A stretch of DNA of 64,000 nucleotides from Clostridiales bacterium (GTDB taxonomy: Bacteria; Bacillota; Clostridia; Saccharofermentanales; Saccharofermentanaceae), in the NCBI GenBank assembly GCA_017615325.1, contig JAGAAI010000049.1, forward strand, positions 1 through 64,000. Direction: 5' to 3'. The notes beneath the pieces were generated by a model, which was not told where the DNA came from, made no database searches, and worked only from the letters and a program-made list of their open reading frames with translations. Made by a program: the position numbers and the translations under genes. Below are positions 16,685-26,919 of this stretch, in pieces; position 1 is the stretch's first letter, and each line of letters starts with the position of its first letter.

Positions 16685-19660
16685 ATGGATGACGGATTTA
16701 TAAAGATCAAAGGTGCGAGAGTACATAACCTCAAGAATATCGATGTTGATATCCCGAGGGGCAAACTCGTTGTATTGACCGGCCTGTCGGGGTCCGGTAA
16801 GAGTTCGCTCGCCTTTGACACGATCTATGCCGAAGGGCAGAGGAGATATGTTGAATCCCTGTCATCCTATGCCAGGATGTTCTTAGGCCAGATCGATAAG
16901 CCTGATGTTGACAGCATCGATGGCTTGTCTCCTGCAATCTCTATCGACCAGAAGGCTACTATCGTTAACCCGAGATCGACTGTCGGAACTGTAACTGAGA
17001 TATATGACTACTTAAGGCTTCTTTATGCCAGAGTCGGAACTCCATATTGCCCTGAATGCGGTACTCTGATCGAATCTTCTTCGATCGATCAGATCAAGGA
17101 CAAGATCTTCATGCGTCCTGAGGGCACCAAGATGATGATCATGGCACCTGTCGTAAGAGGCAAGAAGGGTGAATATGCCAAGCTTTTCGAGGGATTGCGT
17201 AAATCAGGATATTCCAGGGTCAAGGTCGATGGGATAATGTACGATCTCGAAGAAGACATAGCTCTTAATAAAAATAGCAAACACGATATCAGCGTCGTCG
17301 TGGACAGGCTGGTCGTTAAAGAGAGCAACACCAGCAGGATCTACGATTCCTGTGAGACGGCATTAAAGCTTGCCCAGGGGACTTGCTCTGCCGAGTATCA
17401 CATAAAGAATGACAAGGGCGAGGAAGAGATCATTGAAGAACTTTATTCTTCATCCATGGCTTGCCCTAAGTGCGGTTACATGATGAATGAGATCACACCG
17501 AGGAGCTTCTCCTTCAATAACCCATATGGCGCCTGCCCGCATTGTTCGGGTATCGGAACCCTGACACGCGTCGATCCTGAACTCTGCGTTACGGATCCTG
17601 CTAAGTCCATTAATGAAGGAGCCGTAAGGACTGCCGGCTGGAACTTTGACGATCCGAAGAGCTGGGGGCGCTGTTTCATCGAGGCTTTGAGCGTTAAGTA
17701 TAAGTTCTCGCTCGATACTCCTTACTGTAAGCTCCCCGAGAAGATAAAGAACCTCATCATGTACGGCAACGGCGGAGAGAAGATCAAGATCGACACCAGG
17801 AACAGCATCTACAGGAGAAGCGGTGACTACTATTCCGATTGGGAAGGTGTCGTTCCTTCAGTCATGAGAAGGTACCGTGAGGCTTATTCTGACGAGGTCA
17901 GGGCAAGTTACGAGCAGTATATGTCCATTGACCTTTGCCCTGAGTGTCATGGCAAGAGGCTTAAGAAGGACCGTCTCTCGATCCTGATCGGCAAGAAGAA
18001 TATTGCCGAGTTCTGTGATATGGCAGTTGCTGATGCGCTTGATTACACCAACAAGCTCAAGTTCAAAGGCGAGAAGGAGCAGATCGCAAAGCCCATAGTT
18101 ACCGAGATCAAGGCAAGGCTCAGGTTCCTGTCTGATGTCGGTCTGGAATACATGACCATGTCCCGCGCCTCCATGACACTGTCGGGAGGTGAAGCCCAGA
18201 GGATCAGGCTTGCGACCCAGATCGGATCAGGCCTGCAGGGCGTGCTCTATGTCCTGGATGAGCCCTCGATCGGCCTCCATCAGAGAGATAATTCCAAGCT
18301 GATCGCAACTTTGAAGAAGCTGCGTGATCTCGGGAATACTATTATCGTTGTTGAGCACGACGAAGAGACCATGCGTGAAGCCGACTACATCGTTGATATC
18401 GGCCCGGGTGCCGGTATCGGCGGCGGTGAGGTCATTGCGACCGGGACTGTTGACGACATTATCAATACTCCCGATTCCATTACCGGAGATTATCTTTCGG
18501 GAAGGAAGTTCATTCCGGTACCTTCTGACAGGAGGAAGGTCAAGAAAGGCAACATGCTACGCATAAGCGGCGCATCAGTCAATAACCTTAAGAACATTGA
18601 TGTTGATATTCCGATCGGGCTATTCACCTGTGTTACCGGCGTATCCGGGTCCGGCAAGTCTTCGCTCATTGATTCGACCCTTGTGCCTTACCTGTCCCAT
18701 AAGCTCAACGGGGCCCGCAAGACCCGTGTCCAGTGCGATTCGGTAACAGGCCTTGATAAACTCGATAAGATGATCTGTATCGATCAGTCGCCTATCGGAA
18801 GGACTCCGAGGTCCAATCCTGCCACGTATATAGGGCTTTTCGATCTTATCCGAAAAACTTATGCTGCGACACAGGACGCCAAGATCAGAGGCTACGGCCC
18901 CGGAAGGTTCAGCTTTAACGTCAAGGGCGGCAGGTGTGAAGCTTGCGCAGGTGACGGTGTCAGGAAGATCGAGATGCATTTCCTGTCAGACGTTTACGTT
19001 AAGTGCGATGTCTGCGGAGGCAGGAGATATAACAGGGAGACGCTCGAAGTCAAATATAACGGCAAGAATATATATGAAGTGCTTGAGATGTCTGTGGATG
19101 AGGCCTGCGAGTTCTTCTCGGCTATCCCTTCGATCCAGAGAAAGATCATGACCTTGAAGGATGTTGGTCTCGGGTATATCAAACTCGGACAGCCTTCCAC
19201 GACCTTATCAGGAGGAGAGGCCCAGAGGATCAAGCTTTCGGCCGAGCTTTCAAGGCGTTCCACGGGTAAGACCCTTTATATCCTGGACGAGCCGACAACG
19301 GGGCTGCACATTGCAGATGTTCATAAGCTTGTTGACATTTTGCAGAGACTCGCAGAAAATAATAACACTGTGGTCGTCATCGAACACAATCTCGATGTGA
19401 TCAAGACGGCTGACTATATAATAGACTTGGGTCCCGAGAGCGGTAACGGCGGCGGAACTGTTGTCGTGACGGGCACACCGGAAGAGGTATCTCTCTGTGA
19501 CAAGTCTTATACGGGTAAGTTCCTCAAACCCGTACTGGATAAGGCCAAGAAGGAAGGTCAATATGCTTCAAGAGCAATGCTGATCGACTCTTCAAGGCTT
19601 GAACAGGAGGCGATGGAGATCTTGACAGCGCCGAAGATGAGGAGAAGGAAAAGGGAATAG
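16685..19660 (+). CDS. uvrA: excinuclease ABC subunit A
   Basis: This 991-residue UvrA is the damage-sensing ATPase of nucleotide excision repair. Both ABC ATPase units are complete. The first has GLSGSGKSS near residue 33, zinc-binding CPECG/CPKCG pairs, an LSGGEAQRI signature and [12 protein letters not shown]. The second has GVSGSGKSS near 656, a CEACAGDG...CDVCGG zinc module, and LSGGEAQRI with LDEPTTGLH. The C-terminal ~45 residues beyond the usual end are basic (RRRKRE). No uvrB is in the window. The start has AGGAAG upstream. The ClpE-like gene follows by 34 bp. Confidence 0.97.
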   Translation: MDDGFIKIKGARVHNLKNIDVDIPRGKLVVLTGLSGSGKSSLAFDTIYAEGQRRYVESLSSYARMFLGQIDKPDVDSIDGLSPAISIDQKATIVNPRSTVGTVTEIYDYLRLLYARVGTPYCPECGTLIESSSIDQIKDKIFMRPEGTKMMIMAPVVRGKKGEYAKLFEGLRKSGYSRVKVDGIMYDLEEDIALNKNSKHDISVVVDRLVVKESNTSRIYDSCETALKLAQGTCSAEYHIKNDKGEEEIIEELYSSSMACPKCGYMMNEITPRSFSFNNPYGACPHCSGIGTLTRVDPELCVTDPAKSINEGAVRTAGWNFDDPKSWGRCFIEALSVKYKFSLDTPYCKLPEKIKNLIMYGNGGEKIKIDTRNSIYRRSGDYYSDWEGVVPSVMRRYREAYSDEVRASYEQYMSIDLCPECHGKRLKKDRLSILIGKKNIAEFCDMAVADALDYTNKLKFKGEKEQIAKPIVTEIKARLRFLSDVGLEYMTMSRASMTLSGGEAQRIRLATQIGSGLQGVLYVLDEPSIGLHQRDNSKLIATLKKLRDLGNTIIVVEHDEETMREADYIVDIGPGAGIGGGEVIATGTVDDIINTPDSITGDYLSGRKFIPVPSDRRKVKKGNMLRISGASVNNLKNIDVDIPIGLFTCVTGVSGSGKSSLIDSTLVPYLSHKLNGARKTRVQCDSVTGLDKLDKMICIDQSPIGRTPRSNPATYIGLFDLIRKTYAATQDAKIRGYGPGRFSFNVKGGRCEACAGDGVRKIEMHFLSDVYVKCDVCGGRRYNRETLEVKYNGKNIYEVLEMSVDEACEFFSAIPSIQRKIMTLKDVGLGYIKLGQPSTTLSGGEAQRIKLSAELSRRSTGKTLYILDEPTTGLHIADVHKLVDILQRLAENNNTVVVIEHNLDVIKTADYIIDLGPESGNGGGTVVVTGTPEEVSLCDKSYTGKFLKPVLDKAKKEGQYASRAMLIDSSRLEQEAMEILTAPKMRRRKRE

Positions 19661-19694
19661 GATAATAGAAAACAAAAGAATGGAAGTGATCTGA

Positions 19695-22172
19695 ATGGCA
19701 ATTTGCAGCAATTGCAAAAAAAGACATGCGATAGTCTTTACGAGCCGCTTTGAGAACGGCAAGCGCATAGATGAGGGATTCTGCCTCAAGTGCGCATATC
19801 AGTCCGGTATTGCCGGCATGGCAGACATGTTCAAGGGCACCGGAGTCAACGACGACAACATAGACCAGATGAGCGATAAGATCGAAGAGATCGTAGGCAA
19901 CAGCGAGATGTCTGCAGATCCCGGCGAGTTCCTCAAGTCTCTCCTTGATGAAGGAGACGGCGGATTTGACGACCTCTATGAATTCGATGAGGATTCCACA
20001 AATGTGGGAGTGTCAGATCCTGATGAGAGCACGCCTCTGCCTTTCGAGGATGACGATGAAGGGCAAAGCCCTCTTGCAGGCCTCTTTGGCGGCATCTTCG
20101 GAAATAATAAGCCTGACGGTGATGAGAAGACAGGTGAGAACGGCAAGGATGACAGGAAGTCCGGAAAGCCCGGCCGCGGTTCCCGCAAGTTCAAGTATCT
20201 TAACGAGTTCGGCACCAACCTTACCGAGAGAGCCGCTGAAGGCAAGATCGACAGGATCATCGGCCGTGACAAGGAGATCGACCGCTGCATCCAGATATTG
20301 AACAGGAGGACCAAGAACAACCCTGTCCTTATCGGTGCCCCCGGTGTCGGTAAGACAGCCGTAGCTCAGGGCCTTGCTGTTAAGATCAATGAGGGTACGG
20401 TTCCCGAGAAACTCCTTAACATGCAGGTCTGGCAGTTAGACCTTCCTGCAATGGTCGCAGGAACCCAGTTCCGTGGCCAGTTCGAAAGCCGTATCAAGGG
20501 CGTTATCAATGAAGCCATCAAGGCTGAGAACATCATCCTCGTCATCGATGAGCTCCATACGATAGTCGGTGCCGGTGATGCTGAGGGTTCTACCAACGCA
20601 GCCAATATCTTGAAGCCTGCTCTTGCCCGCGGCGAACTCCGTATATTGGGTTCCACCACTACAGGCGAGTATAAGAAGATCGAGAAGGACTCTGCTCTCG
20701 AAAGAAGATTCCAGAAGGTAACTCTCGACGAACCCTCGATCGAAGATTCCATCGAGATCCTTAAAGGTATCAGGGACTACTACGAGAAGCACCATAACGT
20801 AACATATTCGGATGAAGTAATCGAGTTTGCCGTTAAGGCATCCAAGAGATATATCACAGACAGATACCTGCCGGATAAGGCTATCGACCTTATCGATGAA
20901 GCAGGTTCTGCCGCTAACCTCAAGAACATCAAGCTCGTAAAACTCGCCAACACCAGAAAGGCTTCCGAGGAAGCAAATGCCGCTTACGATGCAGCTGTTC
21001 AGGACATCACGGATAATCCCCCGAGACCGGGCAGTGAAGAGGAGCGCTACGAGAAGATAGCCGAGCTTAAGACCAATAAGGAGCGTCTTACCGAAGAACT
21101 TGAGGCTCTTGAGAGCGATATCAAGCCTGACCCTATCCAGAAAGAGGATATAGCAAGAGTCGTAGAGATGTGGACGGGTATTCCCCTGAAGTCCATCTCC
21201 GAGTCTGAGAGCGATAAGCTCATCCACTTGGAGGAGCGCCTGCATAAGCGTGTCGTAGGCCAGGACCAGGCAGTAACCGCTGTTGCGGCAGCCGTAAGAA
21301 GGACCAGATCCGGATTTACCAAGCAGCATAAGCCTACATCCTTTATCTTCGTAGGTCCAACGGGTGTCGGTAAGACCGAGCTCGTTAAGGCTCTTGCTGA
21401 AGTAATGTTCGATACTGAAGAAGCTCTCATCAGGATCGATATGTCCGAATACATGGAGCCGCATTCCGTAAGCAAGCTGATCGGTTCCCCTCCGGGATAT
21501 GTCGGCTTCGACGATGCAGGCCAGCTGACCGAGCAGGTTAGGCATAAGCCTTATTCGGTTATACTTTTCGACGAGATCGAGAAGGCACACCCTGATGTGT
21601 TTAATCTCCTTCTGCAGGTATTGGATGACGGTATCCTGACAGACAGCCACGGCCTCCATGTCAATTTTGAGAACACCATCCTCATAATGACATCGAATGC
21701 CGGCAACAATGCCAAGGCTCCCACGATCGGATTCTTCTCCGGAACGCAGGAAGCGCTGGAATCCCGTGTCAACAGCGCTCTTAAGGAGACATTCAGGCCC
21801 GAGTTCCTGAACCGTGTGGACGAGACGATCATCTTCAAGTCGCTGACCCGTGAAGAGATCCGCCAGATCGTTGATATCATGATGAAGGATGTCTATAAGT
21901 CACTGGCTGAGAAGAACATCATAGGGCACATGACAGATGCTGCAGGCGCAAGACTTGCCGAGGTAGGTTACGATGAGAAGTACGGCGCAAGGCCTTTGCG
22001 CAAGGCGATCAGGTCCAATATCGAGGACAGGCTCGCGGATATGTACTTATCCGGTGCTCTGGCTGATGTTGCCGAGCTGACTATCGACTATCGTGACGGA
22101 GGGTTTGCTTTCGACCGCATCATGGTCCCCAAGCCCCGTAAGAAGGGCGGAAGGAAGCCTGCTTCCAAGTAA
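19695..22172 (+). CDS. ClpE/ClpC-type AAA+ chaperone ATPase
   Basis: This 825-residue protein has two AAA+ modules. Module 1 has GAPGVGKT near residue 215 and VIDELHT. Module 2 has GPTGVGKT near 555 and LFDEIEKAHPD. Between them, near 430-470, a short coiled coil stands where the ClpC M domain would be. The N-terminus is not a Clp N repeat but a CSNC...CLKC zinc finger (residues 4-36), as in ClpE, followed by an acidic disordered stretch of about 120 residues. Such ATPases unfold proteins for ClpP. No CtsR box was recognised upstream. The C-terminus is basic (KPRKKGGRKPASK). Confidence 0.88.
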   Translation: MAICSNCKKRHAIVFTSRFENGKRIDEGFCLKCAYQSGIAGMADMFKGTGVNDDNIDQMSDKIEEIVGNSEMSADPGEFLKSLLDEGDGGFDDLYEFDEDSTNVGVSDPDESTPLPFEDDDEGQSPLAGLFGGIFGNNKPDGDEKTGENGKDDRKSGKPGRGSRKFKYLNEFGTNLTERAAEGKIDRIIGRDKEIDRCIQILNRRTKNNPVLIGAPGVGKTAVAQGLAVKINEGTVPEKLLNMQVWQLDLPAMVAGTQFRGQFESRIKGVINEAIKAENIILVIDELHTIVGAGDAEGSTNAANILKPALARGELRILGSTTTGEYKKIEKDSALERRFQKVTLDEPSIEDSIEILKGIRDYYEKHHNVTYSDEVIEFAVKASKRYITDRYLPDKAIDLIDEAGSAANLKNIKLVKLANTRKASEEANAAYDAAVQDITDNPPRPGSEEERYEKIAELKTNKERLTEELEALESDIKPDPIQKEDIARVVEMWTGIPLKSISESESDKLIHLEERLHKRVVGQDQAVTAVAAAVRRTRSGFTKQHKPTSFIFVGPTGVGKTELVKALAEVMFDTEEALIRIDMSEYMEPHSVSKLIGSPPGYVGFDDAGQLTEQVRHKPYSVILFDEIEKAHPDVFNLLLQVLDDGILTDSHGLHVNFENTILIMTSNAGNNAKAPTIGFFSGTQEALESRVNSALKETFRPEFLNRVDETIIFKSLTREEIRQIVDIMMKDVYKSLAEKNIIGHMTDAAGARLAEVGYDEKYGARPLRKAIRSNIEDRLADMYLSGALADVAELTIDYRDGGFAFDRIMVPKPRKKGGRKPASK

Positions 22173-22192
22173 GGATTGACTCATAACGACTT

Positions 22193-22222
22193 AAGGCTGT
22201 TCCAAAGTTTGGGACAGCCTTT
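22193..22222 (+). terminator. terminator after clpE-like gene
   Basis: AAGGCTGTTCC and GGGACAGCCTT pair as a stem of about 10 bp with a short loop, followed by TTG and a T-rich stretch. Confidence 0.75.
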
Positions 22223-22267
22223 GTTATTGTTCTGGTTGAGCTTTGTCACCGTTTGAACAGCAGTAAC

Positions 22268-23086
22268 TTACAAAGGTTCAGTATAGGGCTGATGTCCGGC
22301 AAAGTATGTGACTTCAAAGAATCCTAAGGACTTTAAGTATTCTGCGCATTCGTTGAAGTAGTAACCCAATGTCTCGGGCTTGTGAGAGTCAGATGCCAAA
22401 GAAATCATCTTGCCGCCCATCTCTTTATAACGCAGGAGAACAGCAGGATCCGGCATGGGTGAGGGATTTCCTTTTTCGATAAGGCTCTTGATGGAAGATG
22501 TGTTTATCTCAAAACATTTGTTTTTAGCGATAAGGGCTTCGAAGAAGCGGTCGAATTCCTTGGGACAGTCTTCGTAGAGGACCTTCTCCAGATTATCGGG
22601 ATTATATCTGTTGATGTAATCGTAGTGGGCGGCAACGTCGAAGTTGTTGCAGTTCTCGCACATCTCGGCCATTACCCCGATGTATTCCGCATGACGGGCT
22701 TTAAGAGGGATGTCGTAAACGATCTTTGAGAAGTAGACATCCTCGCCCCTGAAGTTGTGGTTGCTCAGGATCACGATATCGAAGTCATGGCAGGATGAGA
22801 TGATGTCGATCGCTCTGGCAGTATGTGTCTGGTATCCGAATTCAATGCCTTTTAGGAGTTCCGGACCATCCGGATATTTATTGCGCCACTCTGTAAACGT
22901 CCTGTCGTATTCATCAAGATCGAAAAGCATGACCTCATCGTCCGGGTAGACCATGTCGATCTCATAATGTTCGGTTATCCCGACACGAGGAATGCCAAGG
23001 CTTTTGGCCTTGGCAATCAACTCGTCGATAGACATACTGGCATCGGGTGAGAAGGGAAGAGTGTGATTGTGTGTATCAGTCAGCAT
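22268..23086 (-). CDS. PHP-domain histidinol-phosphatase-like phosphoesterase
   Basis: This 272-residue protein starts with the PHP motif TDTHNHTLPFSPDA and continues with GITEHYEID, an SNHNFRG motif and a late SDSHKPE motif. Together these provide the metal-binding His and Asp residues. The pattern fits the HisK/HisJ class of histidinol phosphatases, but no other his genes are nearby, so another phosphate ester may be the substrate. It follows the 835-residue membrane protein by 7 bp with a GAGGAAAG ribosome site and is likely co-transcribed with it. Confidence 0.8.
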   Translation of the reverse strand: MLTDTHNHTLPFSPDASMSIDELIAKAKSLGIPRVGITEHYEIDMVYPDDEVMLFDLDEYDRTFTEWRNKYPDGPELLKGIEFGYQTHTARAIDIISSCHDFDIVILSNHNFRGEDVYFSKIVYDIPLKARHAEYIGVMAEMCENCNNFDVAAHYDYINRYNPDNLEKVLYEDCPKEFDRFFEALIAKNKCFEINTSSIKSLIEKGNPSPMPDPAVLLRYKEMGGKMISLASDSHKPETLGYYFNECAEYLKSLGFFEVTYFAGHQPYTEPL

Positions 23087-23093
23087 TCTTTCC

Positions 23094-25601
23094 TCATTTC
23101 CAATCGAAGAAGCAGCTTCTGTAACCGAAGTGGTTGACGCTGCCGGATGTGGATACGGTAACGGTGATCTTTACCTTCTCTCCGGCCTTGATCGTTCTCT
23201 CGTCGGGAGTTCCGACCCACTTGCCGTCCTTGTTCTTGAAATTGAATCCGTCTGCCGAGACTTTCTTGATGTCCTTGTCGGCATATACGGAAAGTTCAAC
23301 GGCGTTGAGGGACTTGGTAAGGCTTGCATCCTTGTTGCTCTTGTTCTCCATCGTGATAACGAACGAGAAGCCGCCTGCGGTCCTCTTGAAGTTCTTGAGC
23401 TTAGTCTCGAAGTTGGTTACCTTGACGCCGCCGGCAGGGTTATCATCCTGGGTTGTTGTCGTTGTAGCCTTCGTCGTAGTTGTGGTGGTAGTCTCCTCGG
23501 TAGTTGTCGTTGTAGTAGTTGCTTCTGTTGTGGTTGTTGTTGTCGTAGCTTCCGTTGTAGTGGTAGCTTCGGTCGTTGTTGTAGCCTCAGTAGTAGTGGT
23601 GGCTTCAGTAGTCGTAGTAGCTTCGGTTGTAGTCGTAGCTTCAGTAGTAGTTGTCGTTGTTGTAGCTTCTGTAGTCGTCTCGGTCGTGGTTTCCGTTGTA
23701 GTAGTATCGTTATCACTTGTATCTGCAGGGGTTTCCTTGGTGGTAACTGTATCGGCGCCGCCACCTTGGAAGAAGTTCTTGATATCTTTCAGGTGATCCA
23801 TAAAGAAGATAGCGCCTACAAAGAGGAGGATGATTATAACGAGCGTGATTATGCCGCTCTTGCCTGGATCCTTGGGCTCTTTTGTTGCCTTGAGCTTCTT
23901 TTTCTTAACTTCAGAAGGTGTAACAGGAGTGATGTCATTTTTGCCGCTTCTCGAAGATTTGGCTTTAGGGGCGCTCTTTGCGAGGGGCGCAGGTTCAACT
24001 TCTCTCTTGTTGGAAGATCCGGGTCTTACGGCTCTTGCATTATCAGGAACTGCGCCTGCATTGGTGCGTCCTCTGGGAACGAATGCGGATACAGGTTCGT
24101 TGTCGGTTGCAGGAGCATGTTCAGGTGCTGCTGCAGAAGGAGCTTCGCTAATGGTGTTAGTCTCGGCATCAGCGGGTGCATCAATATTTGCTGAAGGTAT
24201 ATCCTTAGGTTCGTTCGCTGCCTGGAAGGGAGAAGGCGCTGCTTCTTCTTTTGCTGCAGTGGCAGCAACTCCGGTTGCAGCTGCGGCTGCCGTTACGGCA
24301 GGACCTGCTTTCCTGGCAGGAGGAGTGGGAGTATCCTTCTTGTGAAGTTTGGACATATCAGCCTTGAAGGACTGGCTGCCGCCGCCTCTGCGGCTGTTCA
24401 TGTACATCTTGCCTGTGTTGGAAGAAGGAGATACACGTGCTAACAACTCTTCATCAGACATCTCAGGCCGTGCATTTTCGACATCATCACCGGGTCTTGT
24501 CTTAACTGTTGTCTCAGGATCTATGTTATCTTCTTGAGTCGAAGGTTCTGAAGGCGCGGGCTTTGCAGGCTTAAAGGCGTTAACACCTGATGTAACCTTG
24601 CCGTATGACTCGATCTCTGTATCAAGAGGAGTATTGCCGGCCTCAGGAATCCCGGCTGCAGGAGCCTCGGGTTCTGCGGGAGCTGCAGGTTTAAACGCAT
24701 TGACTCCGGAAGAGACCTTGCCGTAAGATTCGATCTCAGCATCAAGAGTTGAATTGTCTGCCTCAGGAATATCTGCAGCAGGAATTTCGGGCTCTGCGGG
24801 AGCTGCCGGCTTAAAAGCGTTAACTCCGGAAGATACCTTGCCGAAAGACTCGATCTCGGCTTCAAGGCTGTTGGAAGGAATATCTATATCAGCAGCCTCG
24901 GGTTCGGCGGGCTTGGCGGCATTAGCGAAAGGACTAGCTCCCTTGTCTGCTTCGGATGTTGCAAAGTCAAGTTCGTCTCCGGAACTGAAGAGATCTTTCT
25001 GATCTTCGCTGCTGACTTCGCCGAATTCCATGAGATCCTTGTCGCTGTCATCGAAAACAGGCACATTAACTTCGGGTTCTGTAACTTCAGCTTCGGGTGC
25101 TTGAGCATCAACCTGAGCTTCAGCCGGACCTTCGGGCTTCTTGTCAAAATCACCGCTTTCACTTGTCGGGAAGACAGGAGCAGCAGAAGGATCTAAAGGT
25201 TTAAATGCTGAAACGGATGAATCGAATTCGAAGTTGTCGAATTCATCTTCCCAGCCGTAATCAGTCTTTGCGGGTGCAGGAGCAGGTTCGGGCATGGGAG
25301 GAGGAGCAATGGCATTGAGTTCAGCATCCAATGCTTTCTCAGCTTCCTCGTTCAGCTTCTCGGAAACGGTATTAGCAGATTCATTCGCTTTAAAAGACAC
25401 TGCGAAAGAAGAAGTTACATATTCATCGTCGGCAACATCTTCGACTCCGAACAGCTTTGTCTGTTCCTGCGGCGCATCGGCACCAAAAAGCTTCTCCTCA
25501 TCGGAAGGCTCGTTCGCACCATATAATCTGTTGCCGCCGGCAGGGGTGTCGGAACCGAATAATTTGTTGTCGTTACTGTTATCATTAGGATCCTTAAACA
25601 T
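23094..25601 (-). CDS. repeat-rich single-pass membrane protein with Thr-rich stalk
   Basis: The protein has 835 residues and no N-terminal signal. It opens with four 12-residue repeats of the NKLFGSDTPAGG type. Three 40-residue repeats (each with GKVSSGVNAFKP) lie about at residues 240-355, encoded at a 120-bp period. These parts are acidic and Pro/Ala-rich. One membrane helix (SGIITLVIIILLFVGAIFF) sits near residue 600, preceded by basic KKKKLKATKEPK, so the N-terminus should be cytoplasmic. Outside is a Thr-rich stalk of TTTE/TTEA units (about 645-720). A C-terminal beta-sandwich-like domain follows, with IKAGEKVKITVTV, similar in style to DUF4352-type domains. The function is unknown. AAGGAG precedes the start. 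Confidence 0.7.
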   Translation of the reverse strand: MFKDPNDNSNDNKLFGSDTPAGGNRLYGANEPSDEEKLFGADAPQEQTKLFGVEDVADDEYVTSSFAVSFKANESANTVSEKLNEEAEKALDAELNAIAPPPMPEPAPAPAKTDYGWEDEFDNFEFDSSVSAFKPLDPSAAPVFPTSESGDFDKKPEGPAEAQVDAQAPEAEVTEPEVNVPVFDDSDKDLMEFGEVSSEDQKDLFSSGDELDFATSEADKGASPFANAAKPAEPEAADIDIPSNSLEAEIESFGKVSSGVNAFKPAAPAEPEIPAADIPEADNSTLDAEIESYGKVSSGVNAFKPAAPAEPEAPAAGIPEAGNTPLDTEIESYGKVTSGVNAFKPAKPAPSEPSTQEDNIDPETTVKTRPGDDVENARPEMSDEELLARVSPSSNTGKMYMNSRRGGGSQSFKADMSKLHKKDTPTPPARKAGPAVTAAAAATGVAATAAKEEAAPSPFQAANEPKDIPSANIDAPADAETNTISEAPSAAAPEHAPATDNEPVSAFVPRGRTNAGAVPDNARAVRPGSSNKREVEPAPLAKSAPKAKSSRSGKNDITPVTPSEVKKKKLKATKEPKDPGKSGIITLVIIILLFVGAIFFMDHLKDIKNFFQGGGADTVTTKETPADTSDNDTTTTETTTETTTEATTTTTTTEATTTTEATTTTEATTTTEATTTTEATTTTEATTTTTTTEATTTTTTTEETTTTTTTKATTTTTQDDNPAGGVKVTNFETKLKNFKRTAGGFSFVITMENKSNKDASLTKSLNAVELSVYADKDIKKVSADGFNFKNKDGKWVGTPDERTIKAGEKVKITVTVSTSGSVNHFGYRSCFFDWK
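24577..24880 (-). repeat. three tandem 120-bp coding repeats
   Basis: The units starting near 24577, 24697 and 24817 each encode a 40-residue repeat with a GKVSSGVNAFKP core. They differ at scattered positions, so they are not very recent duplications. Confidence 0.8.
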
Positions 25602-25711
25602 GGTTTGTCTCCTTATGCATATTTATTCAGATTAATTTTATCACTATTTATTATTTATATATAAAAAATTCCGTTAAAATTGAATTTCATTTCCAATCTG
25701 TAATCAAACTC

Positions 25712-25738
25712 AAAATGGTACTTTTGGGTGATATACAG
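25712..25738 (+). repeat. 27-bp exact repeat, copy 2
   Basis: It is identical to 16341-16367. A TAAAAT (25756-25761) begins 17 bp after it, a spacing close to that in copy 1. The sequence then runs into a gene body that lacks a start and signal peptide. Confidence 0.75.
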
Positions 25739-25777
25739 CCGGATATACAAAATGTTAAAATTTTATATATCTGAAAA

Positions 25778-26755
25778 TTGGGGAAGGACGGCAAGAATAA
25801 GATCTCATCTCCCGTTAAGATCCCCGCTAAAGGTCATAAGTTCGGATCATGGAGCGTATCCAAGAAGGCTACGGTTACAACTCAGGGAGAAGAGATAAGG
25901 ACATGTTCTGTCTGCGGCAAGAAAGAGACCAGAAAGACTGCAAAACTTACTCCGACTCCTACGACGAAGCCCACTCCGAAGCCGGACGAAGTCCTGAGCC
26001 TTGACAAGACAAGCGTCAGCATCGTATGCGGCAAGACCTCGACACTGAAGGTGCTTAACGGCAAAAACGTTAATGTAAAATGGACTTCATCCAATCCCAA
26101 GGTCGCAACTGTAGATTCTAAGGGTAAGGTTACCGCCAAGATGGCAGGTGCAGCCACGATCAAGGCAACGGCAATGGGGAAGACCATGGAGTGCAAAGTT
26201 ACGGCCCTCTATAAGGATGTAACCAGTTCCAAAGATTTCTGGTATGCTCCGACAAACTATCTGACAGCTAAAGGAGTAGTCAAGGGATATGACAATCAGA
26301 CTAGGTTTAAGCCTGCTAATAACTGCACACGTGCTCAGATGGTAACCTTTATATGGAGACTTCAGGGAGAACCTAAGCCCAAGAATGCCACATGCAGCTT
26401 CAAGGATGTCAAGAAGTCTGATTATTTCTACAAGGCCTGCATCTGGGGTAATGAGAATGGGATAGTTGAAGGCTATAAGGACGGAACCTTCGGTCCTCAG
26501 ATCGTGTGTGCAAGAAAGCATGCCGTAACCTTCCTTTGGAGACTTGCCGGCAAACCGAATCCTAAATCATCCAAGAGCAAGTTCTCTGATGTTAAGAAGA
26601 GCGATTACTTCTATAAGGCTACCATATGGGCCTCAGAAGAGAATATCCTTGCAGGCTACAAAGACGGAACCTTTAAGCCTGACGGGGACTGCTTAAGGCG
26701 CCAGATGGTAACCTTCCTTTATAAGTTCGATAAGAATATCAAGATCAAGAAATGA
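25778..26755 (+). CDS. 5'-truncated SLH-like surface protein gene
   Basis: The open frame from TTG 25778 encodes 325 residues. It starts directly in a zinc-ribbon-like GHKFGSWSVSKKATV...CSVCGKKE module that normally sits inside or at the end of secreted proteins. A PTPTTKPTPKP linker, a Big2-like Ig domain (about 70-145) and three SLH-like repeats (about 150-320) follow. There is no signal peptide, no ribosome site, and a stop (25772-25774) just upstream in frame. I conclude that the 5' part was deleted and the gene is probably a pseudogene, although the rest is intact and open. A repeat copy 40 bp upstream marks the damaged side. Confidence 0.7.
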   Translation: MGKDGKNKISSPVKIPAKGHKFGSWSVSKKATVTTQGEEIRTCSVCGKKETRKTAKLTPTPTTKPTPKPDEVLSLDKTSVSIVCGKTSTLKVLNGKNVNVKWTSSNPKVATVDSKGKVTAKMAGAATIKATAMGKTMECKVTALYKDVTSSKDFWYAPTNYLTAKGVVKGYDNQTRFKPANNCTRAQMVTFIWRLQGEPKPKNATCSFKDVKKSDYFYKACIWGNENGIVEGYKDGTFGPQIVCARKHAVTFLWRLAGKPNPKSSKSKFSDVKKSDYFYKATIWASEENILAGYKDGTFKPDGDCLRRQMVTFLYKFDKNIKIKK

Positions 26756-26761
26756 TCACAG

Positions 26762-26790
26762 AAGAGCTGCTCACCGGGGCAGCTCTTTTT
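26762..26790 (+). terminator. terminator after truncated SLH gene
   Basis: AAGAGCTGC and GGCAGCTCTT form a stem with a short loop followed by a T tract. The same GAGCTGC...GCAGCTC stem recurs after the genes ending at 28668, 30847 and 45644. Confidence 0.85.
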
Positions 26791-26833
26791 CACGCAATTT
26801 TGCCGATCTTTATGCCTCGTTTTTCATACAGAT
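26790..26833 (+). repeat. conserved leader block, copy 1
   Basis: A block of about 44 bp (core TTGCCGATCTTTAT, then TTTTTCATACAGA) is shared with 28718-28760 and 30975-31017. It ends 87 bp before the next start codon. A second motif, GGCGTAAACCGAA, follows here (26870-26882) and in copy 2. Confidence 0.7.
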
Positions 26834-26919
26834 GACTATTTTTATAGATGCGGCAGAGTGTTAATTTATTGGCGTAAACCGAATTGGTTTTCTGATAATG
26901 AATCATTTGGAGGTTTTTT

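Noticed and set aside
20436-21659. Minus-strand open frame of 407 codons
   Set aside because: It is antisense to the ClpE-like ATPase, whose Walker motifs are intact; it has no ribosome site and no recognisable domain.
23067-24194. Plus-strand open frame of 375 codons rich in Cys, Ser and Gly
   Set aside because: It is antisense to the Thr-rich stalk and Ala/Pro region of the 835-residue gene, which has a ribosome site, repeats and a membrane helix. The frame exists because of the repeat composition.
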